Source: Candidatus Ozemibacter sibiricus
GTDB taxonomy: Bacteria; Muiribacteriota; Ozemobacteria; Ozemobacterales; Ozemobacteraceae
Reading direction: 5' to 3'
NCBI GenBank assembly: GCA_003327425.1
Contig: QOQW01000014.1
Span: 1 to 64,000 of the forward strand
Length of the DNA stretch: 64,000 nucleotides
Shown piece by piece: positions 23,484 to 33,200 of this stretch. A model generated the notes under the pieces. It was given only the letters and a program-made list of their open reading frames with translations. It was not told the origin of the DNA and searched no databases. Position numbers and translations under genes: made by a program. Every line of letters begins with the position of its first letter. Within the stretch, counting starts at the first letter, position 1.

Positions 23484-24680
23484 ATGAGCACACCTACCAT
23501 CTTCACCTCTGGTCTGGAAGGCAAGTCCGATCTGATCGCGACCTACGAGCCGGCGGCGCCCTTCGAGGTGGTCGTCGAATCGAGCGTCAAGAAGCTGTTC
23601 GGCCGCCACATCCGGGAGCGGGCCGAGCAGACGCTGCAGGAGTTCAAGGTCAACAAGGGGCGGCTGGTCATCAAAGACGATGGCGCCCTCGATTTCATCA
23701 TCGCCGCCCGCATCGAAGCGGTGCTGCGCAAGGCGGGGGTAGCCAAGGCCCCGCCCTTCAAGCCCATCGATCGCACCCCGGCCGAAAAGGACCGGCTGCG
23801 CCGCAGTCGGCTCTACCTGCCGGGCAATCAGCCCGATCTGATGCTGAACGCCGGCCTGTTCGGCGCCGACAGCCTGATCCTCGACCTCGAGGACTCGGTG
23901 GCCCCTGATCAGAAGGTCGATGCCCGCATCCTGGTGCGGCGCATCCTGGGCGAGGCGCATCGCCTCTTCCCCGGCACCGAGCTGATCGTCCGGGTCAATC
24001 CGTTGTCCGGGCCCTTCGGCTACGAAGACCTGCGGGAGATCGTGCCGGCGCTGCCGCATCTGTTGCTGCTGCCCAAGTGCGACACCGATCACGACATCAA
24101 AGAAGCCGATCGCGAGGTGACGGCCATCGAGCGCGAGTTCGGCCTCCAGGGACGGATCCTGTTCATGCCCCTGATCGAGACGGTGAAGGGGGTGGTCAAC
24201 GCCCAGGCCATCGCCCAGGCCTCGGGGCGCAACGTGGCGCTCTGCTTCGGCGCCGAAGATTTCACTCGCGATCTCGGGGTGCCGCGCACCCGGGACGGGA
24301 AGGAAACCCTGGCGGCGCGCAGCCAGATCGTCTATGCCGCCAAGGTGGCGGGCATCCAGGCCATCGATACCGTCTTCGCCGATGTGGGGGACGATCAGGG
24401 CCTGCTGGCCAGTTCGCTCGAAGCCAAGAGCCTGGGGTTCGTCGGCAAAGGCGTCATCCATCCGCGGCAGATTCCCATCGTGCATCAGGCGTTCGCGCCG
24501 ACCGCGGCCGAGATCGAGGAAGCCCGCAAGATCGTCGAGGCCATGCAGCGCGCGGTCGAGACCGGGGCCGGCGTCGTCTCGCTGGGCACCAAGATGGTGG
24601 ATGCGCCGGTGGCCGAGCGGGCGCGCAAGGTGATCGCCCTGGCCAAGCAGCTGGGCCTGCCGGGCGTGGAGGGCCTCTGA
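23484..24680 (+). CDS. citDE: Citrate lyase gamma-beta fusion (CitD-CitE)
   Basis: This is a 398-residue fusion of two citrate lyase subunits. Residues 1-95 match the acyl-carrier subunit CitD: LEGKSDLIATYEP gives Ser15 as the site for the phosphoribosyl-dephospho-CoA arm, and GALDFIIAARIEA matches its C-terminal motif. Residues about 105-398 match the CitE lyase subunit: RSRLYLPGNQPDL, LILDLEDSVAPDQK, IVRVNPL, LFMPLIETVKGVVNA and GAEDFTRDLG. CitE cleaves citryl-ACP to oxaloacetate and acetyl-ACP. The ATG at 23484 follows AAGGGAAGG. The subunits are separate genes in well-studied enterobacterial operons. The citC, citX and citG maturation genes are not in the window. Confidence 0.9.
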   Translation: MSTPTIFTSGLEGKSDLIATYEPAAPFEVVVESSVKKLFGRHIRERAEQTLQEFKVNKGRLVIKDDGALDFIIAARIEAVLRKAGVAKAPPFKPIDRTPAEKDRLRRSRLYLPGNQPDLMLNAGLFGADSLILDLEDSVAPDQKVDARILVRRILGEAHRLFPGTELIVRVNPLSGPFGYEDLREIVPALPHLLLLPKCDTDHDIKEADREVTAIEREFGLQGRILFMPLIETVKGVVNAQAIAQASGRNVALCFGAEDFTRDLGVPRTRDGKETLAARSQIVYAAKVAGIQAIDTVFADVGDDQGLLASSLEAKSLGFVGKGVIHPRQIPIVHQAFAPTAAEIEEARKIVEAMQRAVETGAGVVSLGTKMVDAPVAERARKVIALAKQLGLPGVEGL

Positions 24681-24681
24681 T

Positions 24682-26232
24682 ATGCAGTGGGTCGAGAATG
24701 CCCTTGGGCGGAAGATCCCGGCCGAGATCGACGGGCGGCCCCTGAAGCCGTTCCGGGGCGCCTTCCAGGACCAGGGCGGCGGGCGGCAGGCGGCGCCGCG
24801 GGTGCCGCTGACCACCGTTCCCGGCCGGATCGACAAGGTGGTCCGCAGTTGGGACGAGCTCTGGGAACGCCTGCCTCTGCGCGATGGGATGACGGTGTCC
24901 TTCCATCATCACCTGCGCAATGGCGATTTCATCGTCAACGAGGCGATGCAGCGGCTGGCGGCTCGTGGTCTGAAAGATCTGGTGGTGGCCCCCTCGGCGC
25001 TCTTCCCGGTGCATGATGGGCTGGTCGAGCTGATCAAGAGCGGGGTCATCTCGCACGTCGAAGGCTCGATGAACGGCCAGGTCGGCGTCGCCTGCTCGAA
25101 GGGCCTGATGAAGAAGACCGCTGTGCTGCGGTCGCATGGGGGGCGGTACCGGGCCATCCAGGATGGCGATCTGAAGATCGATCTGGCCATCATCGCGGCG
25201 CCGGCGGCCGACGTCTTCGGCAACGCCAACGGCGTGCTCGGGAAGTCGGCCTTCGGGCCGATCGGCATTGCCAAGGCCGATTCGCTCTATGCCGAGCGGG
25301 TGGTGGTGGTGACCGACAACCTGGTGCCCTTCCCCTGCGTGCCGATGTCGATCTCGGGCCTGCACGTGGATCACGTGTTGACCGTCGATACCATCGGCGA
25401 TCCCACCAAGATCGTCTCGGGCACGACCAAGATCACCCGTTCGCCGACGCAGCTGCAGATCGCCGAGCTGGCCGCCCGCTTCGTCGAGGCGGCCGGCATC
25501 CTGCGCGACGGCTTCTCCTTCCAGGCGGGCGCCGGCGGGATCTCGCTGGCCTTCACCAAGTTCCTGGGCGAGCGGATGGCCGAGAAGAAGATCAAGGCCT
25601 CCTTCGTCATCGGCGGGACCACGCAATTCCTGGTCGATCTGCTGAACCGCGGCCTGATCGACGTGGTGACCGATGGGCAGAGCTTCGACCTGGTCGCCGT
25701 GCAGTCGCTGCGCGACAACCCGCGGCATGTCGAGATCGACCCCTTCATCTCCTACTGCCAGCATGCCCGCGGCTGCTTCGCCCACATGCTCGATGTCGCG
25801 GTGCTCGGGGCCACCGAGATCGATCTCGATTTCAACGTCAACGTCAACACCCACAGCGACGGGCTGCTGCTGCACGGCATCGGCGGGTTCGCCGACGCCG
25901 CCGCCGGCGCCGGGTGCACGATCATCACCGCGCCCTCCTTCCGCAAGCGGATTCCGGTGCTGCGCGAGCGGGTGACGACGGTGACGGCGCCGGGCGAGGT
26001 CATCGACGTGGTGGTGACCGAGCGCGGGCTGGCCATCAACCCCCGGCGCCAGGATCTGCTCGAGAAGGTGCAAGGGAAGGGGCTGCCCCTGGTCACCCTG
26101 CCGCAACTGATGGATCAGGTGCATGCCCTGACCGGCATTCCCGACTCGCCTCGGTTCGGGGAACGGCCGGTCGCCGTCATCGAGTGGCGGGACGGCTCGG
26201 TCATCGATGTCGTCCGGCAGGTGCTCGATTGA
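24682..26232 (+). CDS. citF: Citrate lyase alpha subunit (citrate:acetyl-ACP transferase)
   Basis: This is a 516-residue CitF that swaps acetate for citrate on the acyl carrier, the first half of the citrate lyase cycle. Recognisable segments are GMTVSFHHHLRNGD, SHVEGSMNGQVG, RSHGGRYRAIQDGDLKIDLAIIAAPAADVFGNANG, GLHVDHVLTVDTIGDPTKIVSGTTKITRSPTQL and FQAGAGGISLAFTKFLGERM. The length is standard. It starts one base after the citDE stop, behind GGAGGG, so the two are translationally coupled. With citDE it supplies the complete catalytic set for converting citrate to acetate and oxaloacetate. Confidence 0.93.
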   Translation: MQWVENALGRKIPAEIDGRPLKPFRGAFQDQGGGRQAAPRVPLTTVPGRIDKVVRSWDELWERLPLRDGMTVSFHHHLRNGDFIVNEAMQRLAARGLKDLVVAPSALFPVHDGLVELIKSGVISHVEGSMNGQVGVACSKGLMKKTAVLRSHGGRYRAIQDGDLKIDLAIIAAPAADVFGNANGVLGKSAFGPIGIAKADSLYAERVVVVTDNLVPFPCVPMSISGLHVDHVLTVDTIGDPTKIVSGTTKITRSPTQLQIAELAARFVEAAGILRDGFSFQAGAGGISLAFTKFLGERMAEKKIKASFVIGGTTQFLVDLLNRGLIDVVTDGQSFDLVAVQSLRDNPRHVEIDPFISYCQHARGCFAHMLDVAVLGATEIDLDFNVNVNTHSDGLLLHGIGGFADAAAGAGCTIITAPSFRKRIPVLRERVTTVTAPGEVIDVVVTERGLAINPRRQDLLEKVQGKGLPLVTLPQLMDQVHALTGIPDSPRFGERPVAVIEWRDGSVIDVVRQVLD

Positions 26233-26310
26233 GCCGCTCGGTTCGTGGTTCGTCGCTGCCTCCCAGGCCGTGCGGCCTGGGGTCATCCTTCATCTGAGGA
26301 GTACATACCT

Positions 26311-27372
26311 GTGAATCGCCCCCTGATCGTCCTTCTGCTTCTCGTCCTGCCGCTCGCTATCGTCGGTTGTGGCGGCGGCGGGATCGGCGGCTCGCCGGAT
26401 CGCGGGTTCGATCCGACCGCCTACGCCTTCAAGGCCTTCACGCCGGCCAATACGCCCTCGCTGACCAATGGCGATGTGCGGGCGGTGCTGCAATACGAGA
26501 ACGGGACCATCCGTCGGCTGTACATCGGCACCGCGAACGGTCTGTTCTCCGCCGATGCGACGCAGGCCACCTATGCCTTCACCCGGCTCGAGGCGGCGGG
26601 CTTTCCCACCACCGCCGCGGCCCAGGCGATCAATGCCCTGCTGCAGACGCGCGCCGGCGCCATCTGGATCGGCACCGATGCCGGTTTGTTCTCGCTCGAT
26701 CCGGTGACCGGCACCGTCACGGCGGTGACCAGGCTGACCGGCGAGAAGGTGACCGCCTTCGCCGAGCCCAAAGCGGGCACCTTCTGGGTCGGCCTGGCCT
26801 CGGATACGGCGAGCACGACGGCCATCGCACGCACCACCAATGGCACCGACTTCGAGTTCTACGGCAAGGAGCAGGGCATGACCGCCAGCATGGTGGTGAT
26901 GATCCATGCCACCGAAGACCCCTTCCTGGTGGTGGCCTGCGGTCTGGGCACGCCGGGGAAGGCCGGCCTGTTCAAATTCAATGCTGCGCAGAACACGTTC
27001 AGCGTGCTCGATGCGCCTTTCCTCAACGGGGCGACGCTCTTCAAGAAGCAGGGCGACGTCTACTACGCCGGCGGCCCGGGGACGGGGTTGCGGTCGCAGG
27101 CGACGCGAGATGCCGAGTGGAAGGTGGTCATCGCCGACATCACGCCCCGCTGGCTGGACATCGTTCCCTACGGGGCCGGCCTGCGGGCGTGGCTGGCGGC
27201 CGATGACGGGCTGCGCCTGACCTTCGACCTGGCCAGCTTCAAGCTGTTCACCAAGGCCAACGGTCTGGCCTCGACCGCGTGCGCCGTGGTCACCCAGGGC
27301 GCCTTCGGCACCTTCGTCGGCCACGGCGGCCCCGACGGCGGGTTCTCGCGGGCCGACCTGGTCGGCGAATAG
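26311..27372 (+). CDS. Lipoprotein with propeller-like repeats
   Basis: This is a 353-residue protein from a GTG at 26311 behind GAGGAG. Its N-terminus (MNRPLIVLLLLVLPLAIVGCGGG) is a lipoprotein signal with the cleavage cysteine in IVGC. The mature protein has repeated strands of the two-component-regulator propeller type: RRLYIGTANGLFSAD, AIWIGTDAGLFSLDPVTG, TFWVGLASDT, VVACGLGTPGKAGLFKF, LRAWLAADDGLRL. These give roughly six to seven blades of a beta-propeller. It probably sits on the periplasmic face of a membrane, or on the outer membrane. The ligand is unknown. Confidence 0.78.
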   Translation: MNRPLIVLLLLVLPLAIVGCGGGGIGGSPDRGFDPTAYAFKAFTPANTPSLTNGDVRAVLQYENGTIRRLYIGTANGLFSADATQATYAFTRLEAAGFPTTAAAQAINALLQTRAGAIWIGTDAGLFSLDPVTGTVTAVTRLTGEKVTAFAEPKAGTFWVGLASDTASTTAIARTTNGTDFEFYGKEQGMTASMVVMIHATEDPFLVVACGLGTPGKAGLFKFNAAQNTFSVLDAPFLNGATLFKKQGDVYYAGGPGTGLRSQATRDAEWKVVIADITPRWLDIVPYGAGLRAWLAADDGLRLTFDLASFKLFTKANGLASTACAVVTQGAFGTFVGHGGPDGGFSRADLVGE

Positions 27373-27542
27373 CGCCTCGCTGGGGAAGCGCCGCCCGGCC
27401 CGGCCGCGGACCGGTCCTCGGCGGCGCCGTCCCCGCCGGGCCGGTGGCGGCGTTTCTGGCCGCGGGCGGACGGGGCGGGGCCGGCCGCGCGCTGACGGCC
27501 GATCGGCGGGTCGGGCACCATGCGCCTGACCGCGAGGAGAAG

Positions 27543-28163
27543 ATGATCATGGAACAGATCCTGCTCACCATCCTGCTCACCGTCCTGTTCGCGATCGGCG
27601 CCAAGATCGCGTTGCACTTCAAGAACCGCGAGATGGCCATGATCAAAGAACAGTACGAACGTGAGCTTTTGCACTGTCGCGCAGAAAGTGAGAAAGTACG
27701 AGCTGCGCTGTCGGACGATCTCTACCGTCAGATCAGGCGGACGGAAGAGGTCTACCAGAGCAAGCTGAACGAGAAGGATGAGCAGATCCGGGCGTTGGTC
27801 GGCGAGATCGAAGCGCTGAAGGCCTGGAAGGAGGAGATCGGGCTGAAGATGGCCGAGTTCAAAGGGGCCGCCCAGGGCAACCCGCAGATGCTGATCTTCA
27901 AGCTGCTCGAGCACAATCAGAAGCTCAATCGCGCCCTCCTGCAGAAGTGGGAGTCCCTCGAGAAGAGCCTGAGCACCGAATTGACGGCGACGCTCGACAA
28001 GCTGCGCTCGCTGTTCCGCGAGACCGAAGCCCTGCATCGCGACGGTCTCGAGATCATCAGCCTCTACGAGGCGCGCCTGCCCGACGACCTCAAGCGCCAG
28101 GTACGGGAGGAGATGCTGAAACTGCCGCGCGGAGCGGGCGTTCCCGAACTGCCGGAACGCTGA
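27543..28163 (+). CDS. Single-span membrane protein with coiled coil
   Basis: This is a 206-residue protein with GAGGAG before the ATG at 27543. Residues 4-22 form a membrane helix (EQILLTILLTVLFAIGAKIAL). The rest, from about 25 to 190, is almost wholly charged helical sequence with heptad-like patterns (EQYERELLHCRAESEKVRAAL, EEVYQSKLNEKDEQIRALVGEIEALK). It should form a long cytoplasmic or periplasmic coiled coil. No family is recognised. Its stop codon lies inside a hairpin shared with the convergent gene. Confidence 0.72.
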   Translation: MIMEQILLTILLTVLFAIGAKIALHFKNREMAMIKEQYERELLHCRAESEKVRAALSDDLYRQIRRTEEVYQSKLNEKDEQIRALVGEIEALKAWKEEIGLKMAEFKGAAQGNPQMLIFKLLEHNQKLNRALLQKWESLEKSLSTELTATLDKLRSLFRETEALHRDGLEIISLYEARLPDDLKRQVREEMLKLPRGAGVPELPER

Positions 28164-28176
28164 GCGGCGGGCTCAG
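28160..28176. terminator. Shared hairpin containing both convergent stop codons
   Basis: CTGAGC (28160-28165) pairs with GCTCAG (28171-28176) around a five-base loop. The rightward TGA (28161-28163) and the leftward stop (28173-28175) each sit in one arm. This may act as a bidirectional terminator. Confidence 0.4.
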
Positions 28177-28748
28177 GGACCGTCGGGGAAGAGGCGGCCC
28201 TGACGGGGCCGCCGCGGGGGGGCTGGCGGCCAGGCCGGGGGTGAGGCGTCTGGAGCGGGGCGCAACGCCCGGGCCAGCACCTGGCGGACGAGCGGGGGCA
28301 GGTGCGGAGCTTCGCTGGCCCGGGGCCCGGCCACGTTCAGAACGGTCGGGGCGATCGTCTGCAACCAGGCGAGGACGTTGGCGGCTGCGGAGGCGACCGC
28401 GGTCGTGTCGAGGTCGACCACCAGGCAAGGCTTGCCCAGGCGGCGGGCGAACGCGGCGGTGAGGGCGGTGCCGCCGCCTGGTTGCCCGGCGGTGAAGATC
28501 AGGGTGGCGTCGGCATCGCGGACGTTCTGCCGGGTGCGCTGCGGATAGGCTGGCGAGGAGGCTTCGCGCAGCGGGAACCGGGCCGGGATCGGCCCATCTT
28601 CGCTGCGCCGGCCGGCCGGGCACCATCCGGCGCAGGGGATGCCGACCTCGAGGGCGAACTCGAGCGCCGCGCGATCGACGCCGGTCTGTCCTCCCGCAAT
28701 GAGCAAGCGCAGGGGAAACGCGCCGTCGGCCGAGAGAGTGGTCATCAT
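28173..28748 (-). CDS. Molybdenum-cofactor carrier-like Rossmann protein
   Basis: This is a 191-residue protein. LRLLIAGGQTGVDRAALEFALEVGIPCAGWCPAGRRSEDG matches the N-terminus of the putative MoCo-carrier family, which has a Rossmann fold related to LOG/DprA proteins. Further conserved-looking segments are RDADATLIFTAGQPGGGTALT and the Asn-containing LNVAGPRAS. The last 40 residues are Pro/Arg-rich. The family name rests on an algal MoCo carrier; binding of molybdopterin here is inference. No molybdenum genes are nearby. Tandem ATGs at 28748 and 28745 have no clear ribosome-binding site. Confidence 0.7.
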   Translation of the reverse strand: MMTTLSADGAFPLRLLIAGGQTGVDRAALEFALEVGIPCAGWCPAGRRSEDGPIPARFPLREASSPAYPQRTRQNVRDADATLIFTAGQPGGGTALTAAFARRLGKPCLVVDLDTTAVASAAANVLAWLQTIAPTVLNVAGPRASEAPHLPPLVRQVLARALRPAPDASPPAWPPAPPRRPRQGRLFPDGP

Positions 28749-28897
28749 GGGGGCGGGGCGCCGGCAGGAACGGAGAGCTGGCCAGCCCGGGCGGGCCAGG
28801 CGGCGAGCCCGCGCGGGCTGGCCGGCCTCTGGGCGGCCATGGTCTGTTCAGCGGCGGTCGGGGCCCGGCCCCTCATGGCGATGACCAACGACCGGCT

Positions 28898-29932
28898 TCA
28901 GATGGTGACCAGATCATAGCGGCGCGAGCCCAGGCCGATGGCTTCGGCGTAGGCCAGGATATGGCGGCCGCCGAAGACTGTTCGGCCCTCCTGCCGGTCG
29001 ACGAGATCATGGCAGGCCTGGTCGATGGCCACTGGATCGCTGCTGGCCAGCACTCCCAGGTCGCGGGCGATGGGGGTCATGGGCTTGCCGATGCAATCGC
29101 AGTTGCCGGTCAGGTTGAAGGCGAAGGTGACATACAGGCCGCGGGTCTGCCGGTGCGCGGCGAGAGCGTATTCGGCCATCTTTTCCTGGAAGGTCGAGGC
29201 CAGGTTGATTTTGAACACGTTGACCAGGATGGCCCGGTGCGGGCAGACGGCGAGGCAGGCGGCGCACCCGATGCAGCGCCGATGGCTGATCCTGGGCAGC
29301 ATGCCGTCGACCCGGATGGCATTGACCGGGCACTGGCGGACGCAGGCGCCGCAGCGCCGACAGACGAAGGGGATGATGAACGGCCTGGCGTCGATGTGCT
29401 GGGCCAGCTTGCCGCCGCGAGACGCGCAACCCATGGCCAGGTGTTTGAGGGCGCCGCCGAAGCCGGCCAGGGTGTGTCCTTTGAAATGGCTGAGGACGAT
29501 CATCTGGGGCAGACCGACGAACTCGCGGGCGATCTTGCAGGTCTGGAAATGCTTCTGGGCGATGGTCACCTCGGCGAAGGCCTCGCCGCGTTCGCCGTCG
29601 GCGATCACCACCGGCAGCGCGGTGAACCCGTGCTCGGCGGCGAGGGCACGGTGGTCGGCGGCCCGCATGCGCGATCCGCTGTAGACGGCCCCGGTCTCGA
29701 TGAAGCAGCTGTCGATGCCCTGGCCGCGCAGCCACTCGATGAGGCCGGCGAAGTTGGCGGGCGCGATGAACGTGTGGTTGCCGCGCTCCCCGAAATGCAC
29801 CTTCAGCGGCACGCGGGAGGCCAGGACGATGGCTTCCTCGGCCACCAGGCGCTCGAGCAGGACGGGCACCGCCGCCGCGATGTCGCTGGTTCGTTGATAG
29901 CTGTCGATCGGGCGGAAATACACCTTTGCCAT
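28898..29932 (-). CDS. DUF362 protein with two 4Fe-4S clusters
   Basis: This is a 344-residue protein with GGAGG before the ATG at 29932. The DUF362 body includes VPLKVHFGERGNHTFI, ETGAVYSGSRM, IVLSHFKGHTLAGFGGALKHLAMGCASRGGK and DPVAIDQACHDL. A two-cluster ferredoxin insert sits in the middle: CRRCGACVRQCPVNAI and CIGCAACLAVCPHRAI. Proteins of this form are common in anaerobes, and their redox partner is generally unknown. It stands alone, divergent from the giant kinase gene. Confidence 0.85.
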   Translation of the reverse strand: MAKVYFRPIDSYQRTSDIAAAVPVLLERLVAEEAIVLASRVPLKVHFGERGNHTFIAPANFAGLIEWLRGQGIDSCFIETGAVYSGSRMRAADHRALAAEHGFTALPVVIADGERGEAFAEVTIAQKHFQTCKIAREFVGLPQMIVLSHFKGHTLAGFGGALKHLAMGCASRGGKLAQHIDARPFIIPFVCRRCGACVRQCPVNAIRVDGMLPRISHRRCIGCAACLAVCPHRAILVNVFKINLASTFQEKMAEYALAAHRQTRGLYVTFAFNLTGNCDCIGKPMTPIARDLGVLASSDPVAIDQACHDLVDRQEGRTVFGGRHILAYAEAIGLGSRRYDLVTI

Positions 29933-30290
29933 GCGATGGCCTCCAGGAGCGGGATGGAGCGGTCAGGCCGCTCGCGGGCTCCTCAGCCATCATAGCATGG
30001 TCCGCTGCTCCCGGCCCACTGACGCCCTGCGGTCGGCGATGGAGGTCTTGGGCGGGTGCGAAGTTGGTCGTCCAATCACGCATGGTTGTCGCTGGCGGCG
30101 CGTTCAGGTGGCGGGGGCCAGAGACCGAGGCGCGACCGCGCCAACCGATGTTCGGGGGTGGAAATTCTCCACCAGCTCTGGAGGCCCTTTCGGAGTTGGC
30201 TTCGGCTCGGGAGAGGCTGGCCAAGATCGTGAGAGAAGAGTAGAATGCGGCTGCAGCGCAGCGCCTTGATGGGCGCAGGGAGAGCATGCC
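29933..30290. other. Intergenic region upstream of the giant kinase gene
   Basis: These 358 bases hold no clearly supported gene. A rightward open frame ends at 30243 with a helical tail (ALEALSELASARERLAKIVREE); it could be a small gene or a remnant but lacks a convincing start. TAGAAT at 30241-30246 is a possible -10 element 45 bases ahead of the kinase start. Confidence 0.4.
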
Positions 30291-33200
30291 GTGTCGCCGT
30301 CTCGGTTGGAGGTCATGATCGGGCCCTGGCAGTTCCGGGCCATCGCCGTCCTGTCGCGAAGTCCGCAGACCGTGGTCCTGCGTGGTCGGTGCGAGCCGGG
30401 CGGCCGGTGGGCCATTCTGAAAACCGTTCCGCCCGAAGCCCGCATGCCGAGCCGTTTGGCAGGGCTGGCGCGGGAATGGGCGCATCTGGAGACCCTGGCT
30501 GACCGACCGGGCATCGTGCGGCCGATGTTCTGCGATCCGTATGGGCCGATGCCCGGTCTCTTGTTCGACGATCTGGGCGCTTCGGCGTTGTCCCTGCATC
30601 GACAAGGCCCGCGTCTGGCGGCGCTGTCGTTGGCTGACCGGCTGCAGATGCTGGCTCGCCTGGCCCGGATCCTGCAAGAAGTGCACGCGGCCGGCTTGCT
30701 CCATCGGGATGTCAACCCGTCCAACATCATCTGGCATCCTGGGCGCGATCTTCTGTGCCTCATCGATTTCAGCCTGGCTGGCCCACCGCGTGCCGCGGGG
30801 GCCGGCCCCGCCCCCCTCGAGGGCACCCCGGCCTATCTCGCTCCCGAGCAGACCGGCCGCCTCGCTGCTCCGCAAGACCAGCGGCTCGACCTCTACAGCT
30901 TCGGGGTCACCGCGTACGAACTGCTGACCGGCGTTCACCCCTTCGGCGATCGGCCGGCGGAAGCCCTGATCCATGCCCATCTGACCGAGGCGCCTCCTCC
31001 TCTGGCGGCGCAGGGGGTGGCTCTGCCACCGGCGGGGGAGACCCTGTTCGAGCGGCTCCTGGCCAAGCATCCCGATGAGCGGCCGGCCAGCGCCGAGCAG
31101 GTGGCCGCGGGGCTGACCGCCCTCGCCGCCTTGGTGCGCGAAGGGGCCGGCGTCGTGGCGCGCGCTCGGCCGGGTCGAGCGTCGGCCGCGGGGGCGGCGC
31201 GGCCGCTCCGTTCGGCGCCGGCCTGTCTGCTCCTTCCCCGCACCGGTTACTCTCTCGTCGGTCGCCAACGCGAAATGGCCTGGTTGCGTGCTCGCCTGGT
31301 CGATGGCGAGACGCCCGGCCCGCGCCTGATCATCATCGAAGGCGTGTCGGGCATCGGGAAGAGCGCCCTGGCCAGTCAGGCCGTGCGCGAGCTGGCCGGC
31401 GTCGACCGTTCTGACGCGGGGTCCGCCTCGCCAGGCGCGGGTGGAGAGGCGCGCCCGTTGTGGCTCTGCCAGGCCAAGGGCGAGCCGAGCGGGCACGAGG
31501 TGCCGCTGGGCATTGTTCGTTCCTTGTTCGGGCAGGTGGTCCGGCATGGGCTCAGCGCGGGGTCCGCCCCTCGGCAACGGCTGGCCGACGCGCTGGCTGC
31601 CGAGCGCAGCAGGGAATGGCAGTCGCTGACCCTCCTCGATCCCGCCTTCCAGCATCTGGGTGGCCTCTCTGACGCGGTGGCATCCCCTGCGTCCGGCCCC
31701 CAGGAAGGGACCTTGCGGCTCGCCTGGTCGCAGTTGGCCAGAGCGGTGGCCGCGGCGGGCCTCCGGATCATCCTGCTGGTGGACGACCTGCCCTTGATCG
31801 ATGCGCCTTCTCGGCAACTGCTCGAGTTCCTGCTGATGATCCAGGGGCCGGCCGGCCCGTTCACGGTGGTGGCCACCTGGCGGACCGGTCTGGACGGGGA
31901 GCCCGAAGATCGGCTGGCGGCCCAGCTCGAGGCGTGGCGAACCCAGAAGATCGCCGCCGATCGGTTGGCCCTCGCGGCCCTTACGATCGCCGACCTGCAG
32001 GAGTGGCTGGCCAGCGTGATCTCGCCCGCCCCCTCGCCGGCTCGACTCGCGGCGGTCGCTGCCTACCTCCATCAGATCACCAAGGGCAATCCGCTAGGGG
32101 TGGTCCAGATTCTGCGCGAACTCGCCCAACTGGCCGACTTCGATCCGGCCGGGCCGGTGCCGGGCTGGCAGCAGGCGATCGCCCGGATCGGCGGGCCCGC
32201 GGTGACGGGTAGTCTCCTTGAGATCTTGAGCCGGCGTGTGCAAGAACAGCCGACGATCGTGCGCCGATGGTTGCATCGGGCGGCGTGCCTGGGTCATCAA
32301 TTCGAGCCCGCTCTACTGGCCGCTGCCGCTCACCAGCCATGTCCCGGGCCAAGCGGCGGCCTGGTTCCAGAGTCAGAGGAAAGATTCGGCGGGCCCGCGG
32401 GGTTGAACCACGCCCTCGCTGCGGCGCACGCGGCTGGTCTGGTCAATCCCGTCGCGGAATCAGGCGAAGGGGAGGCCCGGCGAAGGATGGATGGCGAGGA
32501 GCCGCTGGCCTTGGTTCGCTTGGAACCCTCCTCGGGGGGAGCGGTGAATTCCCGGTGGCGGTTCACCCATGACCAGGTGCGTGTCGCCTGCTTGCGGCTA
32601 TTTCCCGAGACCGAAGCCCAGCTCTGGCGGATTCGCCTCGCCTTGGCCCTGGCCAACCGAGCGGAACGAGCTCCCGAGGGGGGGGGAACGGGGGCGCAGG
32701 GTGCTGAGGGGGGCAACCGAGAGAAGCGCGTTGCCTCGGCGAGCGACGAGGCCCACCGCCAGGGGGCGGCCGGGGCGGCGGCCCACCCGCTGGACGACGA
32801 CCGGCTGTTCACCATCGCCGCCCTGGTCGAGCCGGCCGTCGCCGCGATCATTGATGCCGACATCCGGTGGCTGGCGATCACCTGGCTGCGGGAAGCGGGG
32901 GAGCGAGCTTTCCGGATCGGTGACCTGGCTGCCGCCCGTCGGTGGATCGATCTGGCGGTCACGATGGTCGACCAGATGCGCCTGAGCGGCGAACGGGCGG
33001 CCTTCCGCCGCCGCTGCCATGAGTGGCGCCTGCGGGTGGCCTACCGGCAAGGCGATGCGACCACCGGTCGTCAGGAGTTCGCCGCTCTTCAGACGACCTG
33101 TACCAGCTCGTTCGATCGGCTGTCCCTGGCGACCGCTCTCGCCGAAGGGACGCGTGCCAACCCGACGCTCATCCAAGAAGGGGTGGATTTCGGGCTGCGC

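Noticed and set aside
29007-32072. A 1021-codon leftward frame across the DUF362 and kinase genes
   Set aside because: It crosses a promoter region and opposes clear domain sequences on both sides. It is an antisense artefact.
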